Shown: positions 34,312 to 46,585 of the stretch, in pieces
How positions within the stretch are numbered: position 1 is the stretch's first letter
Layout: every line of letters begins with the position of its first letter
Assembly (NCBI RefSeq): GCF_905404315.1
Contig: NC_066296.1
Location: 7,068,001-7,132,000 of the forward strand
Length of the DNA stretch: 64,000 nucleotides
Direction of reading: 5' to 3'
Origin: Leptidea sinapis
Lineage: Eukaryota > Arthropoda > Insecta > Lepidoptera > Pieridae
The notes under the pieces: generated by a model
Databases searched by the model: none
What the model was told of the DNA's origin: nothing
What the model saw: the letters and a program-made list of their open reading frames with translations, nothing else
Translations under genes and position numbers: made by a program

Positions 34312-34688
34312 AATTAAATTTGTTACCAAAATTTATGAACGATGCGGGACTCGAATGCACGACGTATCTGGTTCCGTCCGATTGCTCTTTCCAACCGAGT
34401 CAACAGTTCGAGTACGAATGGATCGTAAATTTTGGTATAATATCATGTTCAACTCTTAAGTTGTATCTCCATTAACAGGATCTATTTTACAGTTTATAAC
34501 CTGCTCAACCCAAAATTGCATATTAGGAAATTGACTTGAGATGTCATTCGATGTAAATCTAAACAGTGCTCGAATGGTGGGCTTCGAGGGTTCGAGTCCC
34601 GCATCGTGCATAAATTTTGCTTACAAATTTAATTTGTATAATTAATCCCAGAAGTGAGGGTTATGACTTTAAAAATAGCAAATTGTTT
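34312..34688 (-). repeat. Inverted tRNA-like repeat (family T1), core inverted
   Basis: A minus-strand tRNA-like half (34338-34412, GAACGATGCGGGACTCGAAT) leads into the core in minus orientation (TCAACTCTTAAGTTGTATCT to GACTTGAGATGTC). A plus-strand tRNA 3' half (GGGTTCGAGTCCCGCATCGT) and plus-strand tail close the unit at the right. Confidence 0.75.
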
Positions 34689-35224
34689 ATAATATTGAAA
34701 GTATCTTTATTTATTCCGTAGGTATATTAGATATTATTATAATAGGAATAATGGCCATATTTTAGAAGAAAAACAGTACAGATAAAGTGTGGAAATTATT
34801 TTGTATCAAAAACTATAAACTCTGAGTTTTCATAGTATGGATTGTTAAAATTCGAAATGCTAGTTAAGGTATTGATCTGGCTCAAAATAGCCCGGAAGAA
34901 AGGCTTCCTACGTTGAACCACGAAATTCGATGCGATGCAAATATTCAATCTAATGAAACACTCCAAATTCCCGGTCCCAGCTTGTTCATTAAATATAATT
35001 AAATTTTCAACCCCTATATTACTATAATTAGTGCAAAGATTCCGATCTTGCAATGAAATTTCAAAGCCGCTTTGTAAAACGAACCATGCTGCTTAATTAA
35101 AAGATTTCTAGTTTAAGAGTCTTTGTTATTTGATCTTTGCACTAAATATTTAACTAGCTCCTGTCCCATTAGATTGTGTGTTTACATTTTTGTTTATAAT
35201 AAAGGGTTTTGTTTTGTACATCCT
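34689..35224. other. Unassigned
   Basis: A short open frame at 34796-35053 (-) shows no family resemblance. Confidence 0.3.
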
Positions 35225-35400
35225 TACTTAATATTAGAGATGTGAAAGTAAGTTTGTTTGTTACGCTTTCACGCCTAAACCACAGTACCGATTCTGATGA
35301 TATTTGGTACAGAGATAGCCTAGAGCTTGGAAAAGGACATAGGCTACAATTTTTTTCTTAAAAAAGGGCACAATTGGGTTGAAATAAGGGATGACAGTCT
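35225..35400. repeat. Dispersed repeat related to 9205-9597
   Basis: GTTTGTTACGCTTTCACGCC and ATGATATTTGGTACAGAGAT correspond in inverse to the end of the 9.2-kb repeat. Confidence 0.5.
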
Positions 35401-35428
35401 GCATAGGAATTCTGCAGTTTCGGAGATA

Positions 35429-36612
35429 CCTAGGTAACACTGAAAATGTTTAGAAAATGAAAAAACGGCATAATGTAGAAAGTTGCCAATAGTTTTATTG
35501 TTTTTCGAAGTAATCTCCGTTCCTCTCTACACATCGTCGCATTCGATGGAACCACTGAGAAAAGCAGTGGGCCCATTCTTCCTTTGGGGTCTCTTCTATG
35601 GCGTTTTTCGTACGCTTTCACTGCATCTTCAGGGCTCGTAAAGCGAATACCTCGAATTTTTTCTTTAATTCTTGGGAATAAATAAAAGTCGCAGGGCGCC
35701 AGGTTAGGACTGTATGGCGAATGACTCATTATCTCGACACCTGCCATAGTCAAATGTTCAACAGTCCGTTTTGAGGAGTGCGCTGAAGCATTGTCGTGGT
35801 GTAGGAGGATCCTGCTTTGAGGGCGCTGCTCGTCTTTCCAAGACAACGGGCAAACCAGTCTGCAGTAACTGTCCTTCCATCTTCTAGCACAACTGTCGCG
35901 AAATGACCTTCCGACCAAAGAATGAGGCAATCATCTTTTTTCCTTGACTTGTTCCTTTCTGTACCTTAGTTGGCCGATCCTCGAAAGGAAACACCCACTG
36001 AGCTGATTGTCTTTTGGTTTCGGGTTCGTATATCCAGCTTTCATCACCTGCGACGATGTCAAATACAGCATTTGAGTCACCGTTGAACATACCACCGTTG
36101 AACTTATTTAACATTTGGCGACACCAGTCCATGCGAAGATGTTTCTGGTCGTCGGTTAAGGTATGGGGAATCAATCTTGTACAAAGCCTCCTGATGCCTA
36201 AATGCTCGTGTAATATTATTTGAACTTGACTCATACCAATGCCTATGGCCAATGGCTTGCCCGTATCTACTGATAGGTGGCTCTCTTATCTTCCTCTATC
36301 ATGCGTCGCACAGCACTGATGTTATCTTCAGTAGTCGCTGTTAATGGACGTCCCTCACGCGGATCATAATTGAGATTGCTACGTCCACGCTTAAACTCGT
36401 TAAACCAATTGTAAATAGTGGCACATGATGGGGTTTCATTAAGAAATGCTAATTGCTTTGTTGTTGAGTAAGGCTACAACTAATAAATCATTGACCGAAA
36501 TTTTCTCGCGTTAGGTTCAATTTCACGTGTAACAAGAGTTTTACCAAATAGTTCTAAAATAGAAATTCAAAAAAAGTTTTCATTAGTAATGTGAACTTCA
36601 GTGTTTCCCGCG
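35429..36612 (-). mobile_element. mariner element, broken
   Basis: Candidate ends pair over 16 bp (TACCTAGGTAACACTG at the left and the inverse TACGCGGGAAACACTG at the right, 12 matches) and both begin with TA, the mariner target. About 1.18 kb is close to the usual 1.3 kb. It encodes the transposase remnant described separately. Confidence 0.75.
35440..36480 (-). pseudogene. mariner-family transposase, DD34D, frameshifted
   Basis: The HTH-linker region reads FNEFKRGRSNLNYDPREGRP then a TAG stop near 36272 and a frameshift near 36250. Catalytic positions are all present: D1 in VAGDESWIY (about 36045), D2 in LLHHDNASAHS (about 35795) and D3 in LAPCDFYLFP (about 35690), with 34 residues between D2 and D3. 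A further shift near 35900 separates the first two blocks, and another near 35600 alters the C-terminus. Such enzymes cut and paste DNA at TA. This one is a fossil. Confidence 0.9.
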
Positions 36613-36614
36613 TA

Positions 36615-38029
36615 AAACCATGAAACTTTGTATTTAAGCACTTGATAAGTAAGAATAAGTATTCGATTTCCAAAGCTTTGACCTGCATGGGGATAAAATA
36701 AGAGATTCAAATTCACAGAGAAATACTATTAAAGAGACTTTCCACAGAGACATAGAGAGAGCCAGCAACGAAAAAAGAACAGTCTGTATGTATATTATTT
36801 GAAAAGTATCTTAAAAATATTAAAAAAAATGCTAATATATTAAATACATATTAAATGGATAAATTTGGTTATGAATTGTAAGTATTAATATTATAATACA
36901 ATTTATTTATATAATAAACAAAAATATTATTTTTAATCATTGGGCCAATATAAATTTTAGGTATGTCAGTCGAATAATTATGGCCGTTCATAATATACTA
37001 TCTACAGATAGAGATAAATTACTACCTTCTGCTGTCAGTAATTAGCTGTCAATAATCTGAAGCTGTCCCATTATACCCGATAAGTCATTCTTATCGCCTT
37101 ATACTGGGACGTGTGAATCGCAATTTCCATACAAACTTCTATCGCTGGTAAGCCATACGTCGTCCAATTGACAGACAGCGTGTACGGATAAGGTGAGTTA
37201 CGGTCGATAAGTTAATTAGGACAGAAAAGTCAACGATAGTTACGATTTTTATCTTAAGTAAGAGATAGACTGAATATTGTTAATCTATTCACAACGAATA
37301 AACAACGCAAATGAATTTAAAATGTAACGCGAGCCTTTTCACGGTTTAATTGAAAATGTAATATCGTTCACACATCGAATATTCGATCAGCTGTTCTGCC
37401 CCGCCATGTTTATTCGGAAGCGGCTCTAAATTTCCATGTCTTTGTTCATAGTTCATTATTTATTGCTCGGGGAAAGCTCCAATTGATATCGATATAAATT
37501 TGAATAGCGTAAGCTTTCTGGAATTCATTATATGAAATTTGGTATTGCTGCAAAGGACTTGTCTGTAAGTGGTCTTTTAATATTTTTATTTTCAAACTCT
37601 ATGATAGAAAGTTTTTCTTACATTTAGGCCTTCCAATCTACGCTAGATTTGATGATTAAAATATTTTTATATAGCTGCGTTTTCTCAAAAATAAATTTTG
37701 AAAATCACTATCACTAATATCTAAAACTCTAATTTTTTATGATTATTTTAGTATGTATTCGATGAATTTTTTGTTGTACTATATAATAAAATTCACTCGA
37801 TTTTTTTTCCCAATTATTATATTTTTTTTTCCATTTTAAAATCCTTTTTGTAAACTGTATCACATTTGTGCAAACTATACTATTACATATTGTTTAACGT
37901 GAGCTGAATATTATGTTTTTATAATAATTATGATTATTGATGACTATGTATAAAGTTGGATAAATATATTATATTTATTTTTATTTGTATTTTAAATATT
38001 ATTAGGTAGGTGTCGCACAGGATTCTTAT
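36615..38029. other. Unassigned; contains a hairpin
   Basis: An imperfect hairpin at 37067-37110 (CCCATTATACCCGATAAG / CTTATCGCCTTATACTGGG) lies in otherwise featureless DNA. Confidence 0.35.
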
Positions 38030-38342
38030 TGGAAGTTACTTACTACTTACACCAATGGAAGGCTCCTTTGCACTGGATGCCGGCTAGATTATGGGTACCA
38101 CAACACAACGGCGCCTATTTCTGCCGTGAAGCAGTAATGTGTAAGCATTACTGTATTTCTGTCTGAAGGGCGCCGTAGCTAGTGAAATAACTGGGCAAAT
38201 GAGACTTAACATCTTGTGGCGCTTAGAGTTTTTGGGGTTTTTCAAGAATCCTGAGCGGTACTGCATTGTAATGGGCAGGGTGTATCAATTACCATCAGCT
38301 GAACGTCCTGCTCGTCTCGTGCCTTATTTTCATAAAAAAACT
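38030..38342 (-). repeat. Family S interspersed repeat
   Basis: Inverse orientation, from CAATGGAAGGCTCCTTTGCA to CTCGTGCCTTATTTTCATAA. The internal hairpin is reduced. Confidence 0.8.
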
Positions 38343-38507
38343 TTGTCTTTATTATTTCAAGACTTTTTTTTGACTTTGTTGTGTCTCGTATCGAAGAGAA
38401 GTTACTGACAGCTGTATGTAAATAATTTAATATAGAAACATATTTAATACTTGTACTATTAATATAATTGTAATATTTGAGAAATAAACGTAAATTATTA
38501 TGATGGA

Positions 38508-38712
38508 CCCCAAAATTCTGAGCCGTATTGTAATTTGAGTCACTTTGAGGCATAAGATGTTAAGTCTCATTTGACCAGTAATTTCACTAGCTACGATGCC
38601 CTTCAGACCGAAACAATAATGTTTACACATTACTGCTTCACTGCAGTAATAGGCGCCGTTGTGGTACCCATAATCTAGCCGGCATCCTGTGCAAAGTAGA
38701 TTCCCACTGGTA
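38508..38712 (+). repeat. Family S interspersed repeat, partial, inverted relative to 38030
   Basis: Begins at the right hairpin half (AAAATTCTGAGCCG) and ends GCCGGCATCCTGTGCAAAG. With 38030-38342 it forms an inverted pair about 165 bp apart. Confidence 0.8.
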
Positions 38713-39119
38713 TCTTATAAAATAAAACTCTAATATTAACTTCAACTTACCCTCAAAATATAACAATTGCAGATAATCTCTTTCCAAGTATTTGGAATGA
38801 GGATAACTCAAAAAATTCAATCTAAATTCCGCTTGGAAATCATTCGTGATACCAATTGGTGCGGTTTTATAGCCGATTATAATACAGACAGTGGCCGTAA
38901 TAGGTATTCCCGGCTTACCCGGATTAACCGGTGTTGACCCGGTTATCGGTACGACGGTTCACGGTTATAGGTTTATCGATCTATTTCCTTTCAGTGACAG
39001 ACTTGATTCTTGAGATATTCATCATTGATACGACACGATATCATGGTTTTTTGATCCATTAAAATTTTATGTACAAATTGTTTGCGCCCTCTAGCTGTTG
39101 TTCATTACATTAAAGATTA

Positions 39120-39295
39120 CAAAAATTCATAAAAGAGCTATCCAGGCGTCTAACCGATTTAACAGGTGACGCAAGATCTCTGAACCTCTGTGAAAGGATA
39201 AGTTTGGCCATACAAAGAGGTAACGTTGCCAGCTTCATGGGCACCTTACCTGCCGATAGCGATCTTAATGATATTTTCTATTTGTAATTAATTAA
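39120..39295 (+). mobile_element. LINE C-terminal fragment (family C)
   Basis: Frame with RRLTDLTGDARSLNLCERIS and LAIQRGNVASFMGTLPAD, the family C signature. It ends with a stop near 39287. Confidence 0.75.
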
Positions 39296-39489
39296 TTTTA
39301 TTAGATTATTTAAGTTTTTTTTTATTATTTTGTATATACATAGCGTTATTAATTGTTAAGTCATTATTATTATTATTAATATAATATTATTTTTTAATAT
39401 TTAAACACTTATATTTATTTATACAGAAAAAAAAATATATACTAGAACAATCAACCTAAAATATATCACTTCTAAAATATATTATTAAA

Positions 39490-40012
39490 AGGAGTCCCTT
39501 TAAGCAAGGTTCCGAAGATCCTGGCAGCGTTCCCCCTTTGAATATCTAGACTAATTCTTTGTCCGAGGGAGCTGCCAGCTCATCGGTCTCCTGTGATGTT
39601 GACTAACCCTTTTGCTTTTTGCTTAAAAAGCCTTATAGTACCTAGGACTCCACGAACCAAGGGTCACGACACCGAATGGGGCAAAATCATACTCGGAGCC
39701 TAGACCCCTGTATTTGCTTGCTTTACCTTTTTTAGCACCTTCACAAGCTGCACCAGCTCTGTTGTTGGTTCCATGTACAGCGTGTCTGAACAGGTTGCAT
39801 CCCATACCATAACCCGGCTCATCTTCCATGGAATCAAACTCATACAGTCTCTTGCCATCGTCTCAAGTAGACTTCGCAAGTTGACGGTGGCAAGGGACCG
39901 GCATATGATATCGTTATCATGTCTCAAAAAGCGAAATAAGGAAATATCGTCGCTCCTCATAGTACGAACTTTGACGAGGTCATACGATACGAGAAGGCCT
40001 GGTACTACGTGA
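39490..40012 (-). mobile_element. LINE C-terminal fragment (family C)
   Basis: The minus strand shows VWDATCSDTLYM, a GSEYDFAPFGVVTLGSW segment and GQRISLDIQRGNAARIFGTL, in the order expected for family C but in two frames. It faces the 39.12-kb fragment on the opposite strand. Confidence 0.75.
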
Positions 40013-40059
40013 GCTTGAGAATTATCTATTATATTTAAGTTATTTTTAAATATGTTGAA

Positions 40060-40390
40060 TATGATCCTGTAACCAGAAACTCTGCTTCCGATTCTTTAAA
40101 GTTATTATATATTTTTTTATAATCGCTTATATAATACCTTTATTTATTTACAGTGTGTTTTGGATGATGTATCTACTGGGCCCAATAAAAGAGTTATTGG
40201 GCCCAGTAGAGTTCAGTAGTTTTGTATTAATTTACATGTCCTTTTTTGACTTACTCGTGTAAGGCATTGACTATTTGACATTTGAGTATTTTTGTTTCAT
40301 CACTTTACATATATTGTAATTAAATTGATTTGTAAAACGATGAATTTAAAAGAATAGCAATGAGTTTCTTGCCACACACATATATATAAC
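40060..40390 (+). repeat. LINE 3'-UTR-like repeat (family U) with hairpin
   Basis: Co-linear with 60275-60560 over ACTCGTGTAAG, TTTGACATTTGAGTATTTTTGTT and GATTTGTAAAAC. It contains a perfect 16-bp-arm hairpin at 40171-40207 absent from the 60-kb copy. Confidence 0.65.
40171..40207. repeat. Perfect 16-bp hairpin
   Basis: CTACTGGGCCCAATAA, loop AAGAG, TTATTGGGCCCAGTAG. Confidence 0.9.
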
Positions 40391-42358
40391 AATAATAACA
40401 TAATTGATCTAAAATCGCAAAATTTAAATTGAGTTGTATGTGAATTGATTTAGTTGGACGTGACTATTCACTGAGGGCCAAATACATTAAACCTTGCCAG
40501 AACTAGGGCTGTCACTGAAGCATTTTATTTTAATACTTTAATTTATTTTAATATTGACACACACATTATATTACACATCTCATCCCAAACTAGGCATAAA
40601 AAATTATTTTTCTTTCATTAGAAAGAAAAATGTTTATTTGAAACGTATAGTAGGTACACATAAATATAACAGGATTAAAATAAAGTAGAGAAAGAGACAA
40701 AAAATAAAAAAGCTAAAACAAAAACAACTTTTAAGATATACACAGCACTAATGTTGCATAATCCGTCAGCAGTATAGCTACAGATATACTGCTATAAACG
40801 TTAGCATTTAATTATTTATTTATCGCGTGCCCTAGTCATGTCCATGTTGGTCACGCGATCCCATAAGATTTTTCTCTACCAAAAGTACGCAACGCGGCTA
40901 AAGATATTTTCACTTCAAAAAAAAATTAGTGCAACTTGGACTCCTATAGGAAGGATTTCGAATAATCCTTTACGATATAACAATGTACATTTTGAATACG
41001 TTTGTGCAAGAAATAATTTTCTTAATTTTGCATGGCATCCATTTTGGATTTTAGCATTTTTTGTTTTAATGGATAACAGTCTTACTGAAAATTTCAGCGG
41101 TCTCAGTATTGTCGTTTATGACATACTGCTGGTCCTCTGAAATATGATTCTTGGTGATGATTTCTAGCATGAGTAGGCTTACCGACGCAGTATAAGAAGG
41201 TCTTCAATCATTCAGTACTATTGCCGCCTGTGATTTATTCATAGTTCACATAGTGAATAGAAAGAATGTATCCTCAATCGGAATCGGTTCTTCGGCTATC
41301 GAAGACTCAATATTCATTCCATATCAAACCTCCACATGCGGCATACTAGAAATTGTATCATGGATTAAGTAATTTTGATAGAGTTACAATATATACATAT
41401 TTAAAGTTCATCTCTTTTATTTATGTTCAAGTACTGAACATGACGTTGTTCTGTACACTAATAAATAAAATACTGTTTTCTATTAATTTGTCAATAATAT
41501 TTCAGAACATCAAGAATTATTTCGTAAAAAATGCTCCCTGTTGTTATAATGAAATTGTTTCACAGCGGAACTGTCAAACCGTAAGTCACAAAATTCTCTC
41601 ATAGAAAATATGTCCATACAAAAAAAATATTTAAAATAATTATGGGTCCTAAATCAAAATAAAAACTATCCTATCTCTCAAGTTGGACCAAACTGCACTC
41701 CATGAAGTAATCCCCATTAAAATCCGTTCATTAGTTTAGGAGTCCATCGCGGACAAACAACGTGTCACGTAATTTATATATATTCAGATTTATATAGATA
41801 AATAATCTATTGGATATGCGTACTTCAGTAGTTGCATTTTAATATCATGTTAATTATTATCAGTAAATGGGAACCATATATTTATATTTCTGGATTAACA
41901 CTTTAAAAAGTACCATGCTATTCAATACAAAATAAATGTTGAATGAATCATGCCATAATTGAGTGAAAATCAAGTAAATTGTTGTAAATATAGTGAAAGC
42001 AAAATGAGCAATTTATTGTTGTTAATAAAATTTTATTGCCTTAAGAACAATTAATATATATAAATAAACTCACATTGGGTGATGGTGGCAGCCCTATTAA
42101 AGACCTCGACCGTTCTTGACCCAATTTCTTTTTAATGTGCTCTCCGCCTATCATTCCTCCTGAAAACGGGTAGCGACCGCGCGGTGAGTCGTCACATAGG
42201 CATAAAATATAAATTGATCGGTAATCACAGGGGATACTTTCGATACTGCATAAAGACGTTATATACCTGACAAAATTATTCAATTTCACTAGGTTCTGTA
42301 TCCAATGCGATTAAGTATATTTCCATACCGCGTTGGCGGACCGACGTACCACGGATCA
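40391..42358. other. Mostly unassigned
   Basis: 40552-40610 looks like an inverse piece of the 29.8-30.0-kb repeat, and 41640-41790 (ACAAACAACGTGTCACGTAATT end) resembles a dispersed element of unknown class. The open frames at 40838-41140 and 41353-41604 have no known resemblance. Confidence 0.35.
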
Positions 42359-42501
42359 AAGTGCTCGACCGACGATTGTCGTCAGCGCAGCGTAGCTGTA
42401 CGCGCGTAGCAATTTATCAGCGCTGGACTGTACGCGTTCATACGTTTTCATTGTTATAGCTATGCTTGACCGACATCAGCGCTTACTGTCGGTCGATCAC
42501 C
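42359..42501. repeat. Candidate small TIR/hairpin element
   Basis: GTGCTCGACCGACGATTGTC at the left pairs imperfectly with TGTCGGTCGATCAC at the right; TCAGCGC words are also mirrored. Only one copy in the window. Confidence 0.4.
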
Positions 42502-43019
42502 AAATCCAGCCTAAAAAAATGAGTGTACTTATATACGCACTTAATATGTCATAGGGTTTTTTTAAATATGTGTTTTCGTCAGTAAATCAGTACGCGTTTA
42601 ACCATTCGTCTATAACCATTACAGGCCCGGTCCGAGTAACCATTTTATCCATTATTATCAATACATATTAGAGATCCGCGTACTCACCATTAGAACCATT
42701 AAGTATAGTTATTTAACAGGTATCATAGATAAGTTTAGTACCTTAAGTAAATAAATATTATTAACATAAGAACCAATATATATATCTACCCCTAAGTGCA
42801 CCCTTTTCAGATTTATTCCAACATTCAAACGAATATAATAAAATAAATAACTATCACAATTATTACGAATCCAACTTATAAATTCCATATTCACACCAAT
42901 TCTCTATAAAGACCATTGTATATGTAAAAATAAAGTTATTGTTCCAATTTACCTTTCAAAACGCAGAGGTAAATAATATTGTAGATATCAATAGCAATAT
43001 GAACCGATGCTCTGGTCAA
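42502..43019. other. Unassigned AT-rich DNA
   Basis: No gene recognised. Confidence 0.3.
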
Positions 43020-43135
43020 GATCACCGGAACACGTTGTATGAGGGCAGCGCAGGATCGATTGTCGTTGTGATGCTTGGGGAGGCCTTTGTCCAACAGTGG
43101 ACGTCTTCCGGCTGATGATGTTGATGAAATAAATG
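43020..43135 (+). mobile_element. RTE-like LINE 3' end
   Basis: Encodes an RTE C-terminus (GEAFVQQWTSSG-like) followed by TGATGATGTTGATGAAA, a short-repeat tail. Related ends: 43385, 46465, 60911 (+), 47167 (-) and 63480 (-). Confidence 0.75.
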
Positions 43136-43384
43136 TTGCAATAGATATCGTGTACTAGCATGCCTTTCTTTGTATAAATAAATAGTATTAAAAGGATATT
43201 TCACTCCGCTATTTGTCGTACAAATCTATTAGCATTTTATGACATAACTTTCAAATAGTAGTAATTACAGTATGGCGATTGGCAACGAAGTATAATCCAG
43301 CTAAGTTTGAAAGAGAACACTTTACTTAAAACGTAGTGGATTTCGGCTATCTCCGTTTTTTACAAGATTATATCGGTCATCTGT

Positions 43385-43442
43385 CAATCTATGGGTCTTT
43401 GCCCAGCAGTGGACGTCTTTTCTCTTCGTTGATATGATGAAA
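43385..43442 (+). mobile_element. RTE-like LINE 3' end, short and diverged
   Basis: GGGTCTTTGCCCAGCAGTGG then ACGTCTTTTCTC and a TGATATGATGA tail. Confidence 0.6.
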
Positions 43443-43461
43443 ATAGTGTCATAAATACACA

Positions 43462-43755
43462 TTTTTTTTAATGAAAATAAGGGACAAAACGAGCTGGATG
43501 TTCAGCTGATGGTAATTGATACGCCCTGCCCATTAAAATGCAGTGCCGCTCAGGATTCTTGAAATAAGCAAAAATTCTGAGCGGCACTACAATTGCGCTC
43601 ATCATCATAAGATATTAAGTCTCATTTGCCCAGTAATTTCACTAGCTACGGCGCCCTTCAGACCGAAACACAGTAATGTTTACACATTACTGCTTCACGA
43701 CAGAAATAGGCGCCGTTGTGGTACCCATTATCTAGCCGGCATCCTGTGTTAAAAT
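43462..43755 (+). repeat. Family S interspersed repeat
   Basis: Nearly complete copy from ATGAAAATAAGGGACAAAAC to CTAGCCGGCATCCTGTG, with the hairpin intact (GTGCCGCTCAGGATTC / AATTCTGAGCGGCAC). Confidence 0.85.
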
Positions 43756-44795
43756 TGTATTATTTGTAAACTAAACGAAGAAAAACTTTTTTCGTCTTTT
43801 AAAACAAAAACATTGATAACAATGTCATGTGTTCTATGCCACTGGCTGTCACTCTCTCTGCTCCGTTCGTTGATTCGTTCTGTAATGGTGTTAGTACTTC
43901 TCTATATTAAATCCTAAATAACTAAATCCATCGTTTTGTTTTTCGCCATATTCCCATCATCCTGTGCAAAAGGAGCCTCCTACAGGTAATATAAGGAAGG
44001 TATAACAAATAAGGGTTCTTATGGCCCGTGTAATTCACAACGTAAACTCAAAAACGAGCACATGAAAGCTCCTCACATTACAGATTGATATTCAAAATAC
44101 CGACGCTCACCTCCGGCTCAGTTAAGGCCTGGCATTGTTAACTTAATTGGAAATTCACAAAACAAACGTTTACTATTCGTGAATCGAGGTACTGAATTAT
44201 ATGAAGACTGCCTTTTTATGTTATTGTTTCGATGTGTTAAGCTCATTAATTTTATACGCTCTTTAGTCAAGTGTTTGATAGAATGGCAGAGTATTGAATA
44301 TGTTAGTGTCTCATTAATAACTAAAGAATAGTCTCATAAATATTTATTATCGTCTTTGTAAAAACGGTTTTATTTATCAGATAATTTATTTGTCATGCAA
44401 TGACGCAGAAGGTTAAGAGGACGCTCCGCAGAAAATCTAGGTTTTTTTGTTCTGTGTGTTAGTTAACTAATAGATCGCAATAGAATACACCTTTTTATAA
44501 TCTCAAGAAGTGCTGTTACGAAATTACAGGGTTATTGGAACTTAACATAAAAGTTTAGAAACTTAAAATAAACTTTATTCAAGTAGGCCGTATAAATCTT
44601 CATTACATATTATATTTAAAATTTAAATCTATCATATGTCCGCAAAAAGAAGAGCTCGTGAGAAGAACATACAAGAAACTCAACGACCATTGTTTTAAAT
44701 CAATGAGTATGGCATCAAATATATTAATCATGTCCAAAGTTAAAAAGCGTTTTAAATATCAAATATTTTATAAAATAAATTAATATGTTAGAGAA
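43756..44795. other. Unassigned; one family S scrap
   Basis: CATCCTGTGCAAAAGGAGCC at 43958-43978 is a stray piece of family S. Otherwise nothing recognised. Confidence 0.35.
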
Positions 44796-44799
44796 AACA

Positions 44800-45120
44800 A
44801 ATTTTATAACTATATTTACAATACTATGATTACATTAAATTAAAACTAACATTACGGGGAAGTGTAGGTACCAAGAATACTGGCAGCATTTCCACGTTAG
44901 GCTGTTCCGTTGACCGAAATAGCTGCCAGCGCTTGGGTGCCAGTAGCCCTATTGAGGCGAAAAGATAGTACTTTGTACATTCTCCGCGCCTTTGGGCCCC
45001 ACGGGCCAAGTGTCTCGACTCCAAACAGCAAAAAATGTAAGACTCATTGAGACCGACATATTTGCGACACTTGCTGTCTTCGGTAGTCGAAGCAGCAGCC
45101 CCAGCACCTACAAAAAGTAT
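44800..45120 (-). mobile_element. LINE C-terminal fragment (family C) plus 3' UTR
   Basis: The minus strand encodes VGAGAAASTTEDSKCRKYVG and LNESYIF, then frameshifted remains, and near the end VPTLPRNVSFNLM. The flanking 44800-44850 gives the family's 3' UTR. Confidence 0.75.
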
Positions 45121-45315
45121 TAAAGAATAAACGATGCATCGACCTTTAGAGCTTGAATTCGTTGTTTGGGTAAGGATGCTTCGTGAACATGATGGTCGTG
45201 ATCCTGTCATCATCATATTAAGAATCAGTAAGACTAGTGCAATTTAGGGATACTAGTCAGAATTTTGGAATTTTAAGAATTTTACCACCTCTCGTAATAA
45301 CATTGTATTTTTTTT

Positions 45316-45600
45316 ATGATAATAACGGATGAGACAAGCAGGACGTTCAGCTAATGGTAATTGATATGCCCTGCCCATTACATGCCACTCAGGTTTCTTG
45401 AAAAACCCAAAAATTCTGAGCGGCACCTTGAGACATAAGATGTTAAGTCTCATTTACCCAGTAATTTCACTAGCTACGGCGCCCTTCGGACCGAAAAACA
45501 ATATTGCTTACACATTATTGCTTAATGGCAGAAAAAGTTCCGTTGTGGTTATCATAGTCTAGCTGGCATTCTGTGCAAAGGTGCCTCCCAATGGTAAATA
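45316..45600 (+). repeat. Family S interspersed repeat
   Basis: Full-length order with two small deletions: near the hairpin and where TACAATTGCGCTCGT would lie. Confidence 0.8.
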
Positions 45601-45999
45601 AGTCGCCTCTTACGACAACCTTGTGCTTGGGACTTTTTCTTTTTTCTCTCTATTCTTTTTTATGCCGCGAGGAAGCACAGGGTAACTGTATTATATTGTA
45701 TGTGTTATACTGTGTGATAAGAATTCTCAATTTACTATTGAAATTATATAAATCAGTATCAACAGCAGTTCGTTAACATAACTTCATGGGCGGATTAACT
45801 TAAACATGGACATCGTAGTATGCACAAAGCAGTATTACAGCTCGGTTCGTTAAAATCGCTCAGTTTACGGATTACGAGGGTATTTCGAAATATAATTGAA
45901 GTGTGTAGGAGTGTGGCTTAATCCATTCAAGCCCCAAGCTCCTCGTGCACAAAATATAATTCATTCAAGCCTGTGTCGCACACATAATAATTATTTTGA
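45601..45999. other. Unassigned
   Basis: Nothing recognised. Confidence 0.3.
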
Positions 46000-46205
46000 A
46001 ACACTGTTTAAAAACATCACGATGTTGGGATGTTCTTAAACGAAGAGTAAGATCGGTGCAGCCCGCTCTGCAAGACATCAGGGATCTAAGGAATGTAATT
46101 ACTGCGCAGTGAGATCGTATTCAACAAGAAACAATTAAGAATAGCATTGATAACATGCCTGGACGAATGCAAGCTGTCACTTTAGCAAGAGCCACACAGG
46201 GCCAC
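46000..46205 (+). pseudogene. Tc1-like transposase C-terminal fragment
   Basis: Reads DVLKRRVRSVQPALQDIRDL then an in-frame TGA, followed by DRIQQETIKNSIDNMPGRMQ and AVTLARATQGHT. The W/DVLKRRVR ... IxxxIxxMPxRxxAVxxARGxxTxY pattern is the Tc1-type C-terminus. No catalytic residues remain. Confidence 0.8.
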
Positions 46206-46324
46206 ACGATATTATTCTTTCTGTTTATTTTTATGTGAAAAACAAACTTAAGTTTTTAGCCTGCTTTTTTATTTTTTGAACAAACACGCAAATAGCTGTT
46301 TAAACTCAGTAGATGGAGCCAAAA

Positions 46325-46460
46325 CCTATGACTTGAACAAGATATACCAAAATTTATATTCTCGGCTCAGTTGGTAAGACCGCTCAGATAAAACCCAAGA
46401 AACGCGGGCTTGAGTCTCGCATCATCCACGAATTTTGGTAGAAATTAAATTTGTATAAAG
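46325..46460 (+). repeat. tRNA-like repeat (family T1), diverged
   Basis: GACTTGAACAAGATATACC, CTCGGCTCAGTTGGTAAGAC, a B-box-like GGCTTGAGTCTCGCATC and AAATTAAATTTGTATAA follow the family order. Confidence 0.65.
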
Positions 46461-46464
46461 TAAA

Positions 46465-46585
46465 TACTGGAATACGTTGGATGAGGGCAGCACAGGAGTG
46501 ATCGTCGTGGAGATCTTTGGGGTAGGCCTTTCTCAAGCATTGGACGTCTTCCAGCTGATTATGATGATGAAATAAATGTTGTTAA
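46465..46585 (+). mobile_element. RTE-like LINE 3' end
   Basis: GGAATACGTTGGATGAGGGC to GACGTCTTCCAGCTGATTAT then GATGATGAAA tail. Confidence 0.75.
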
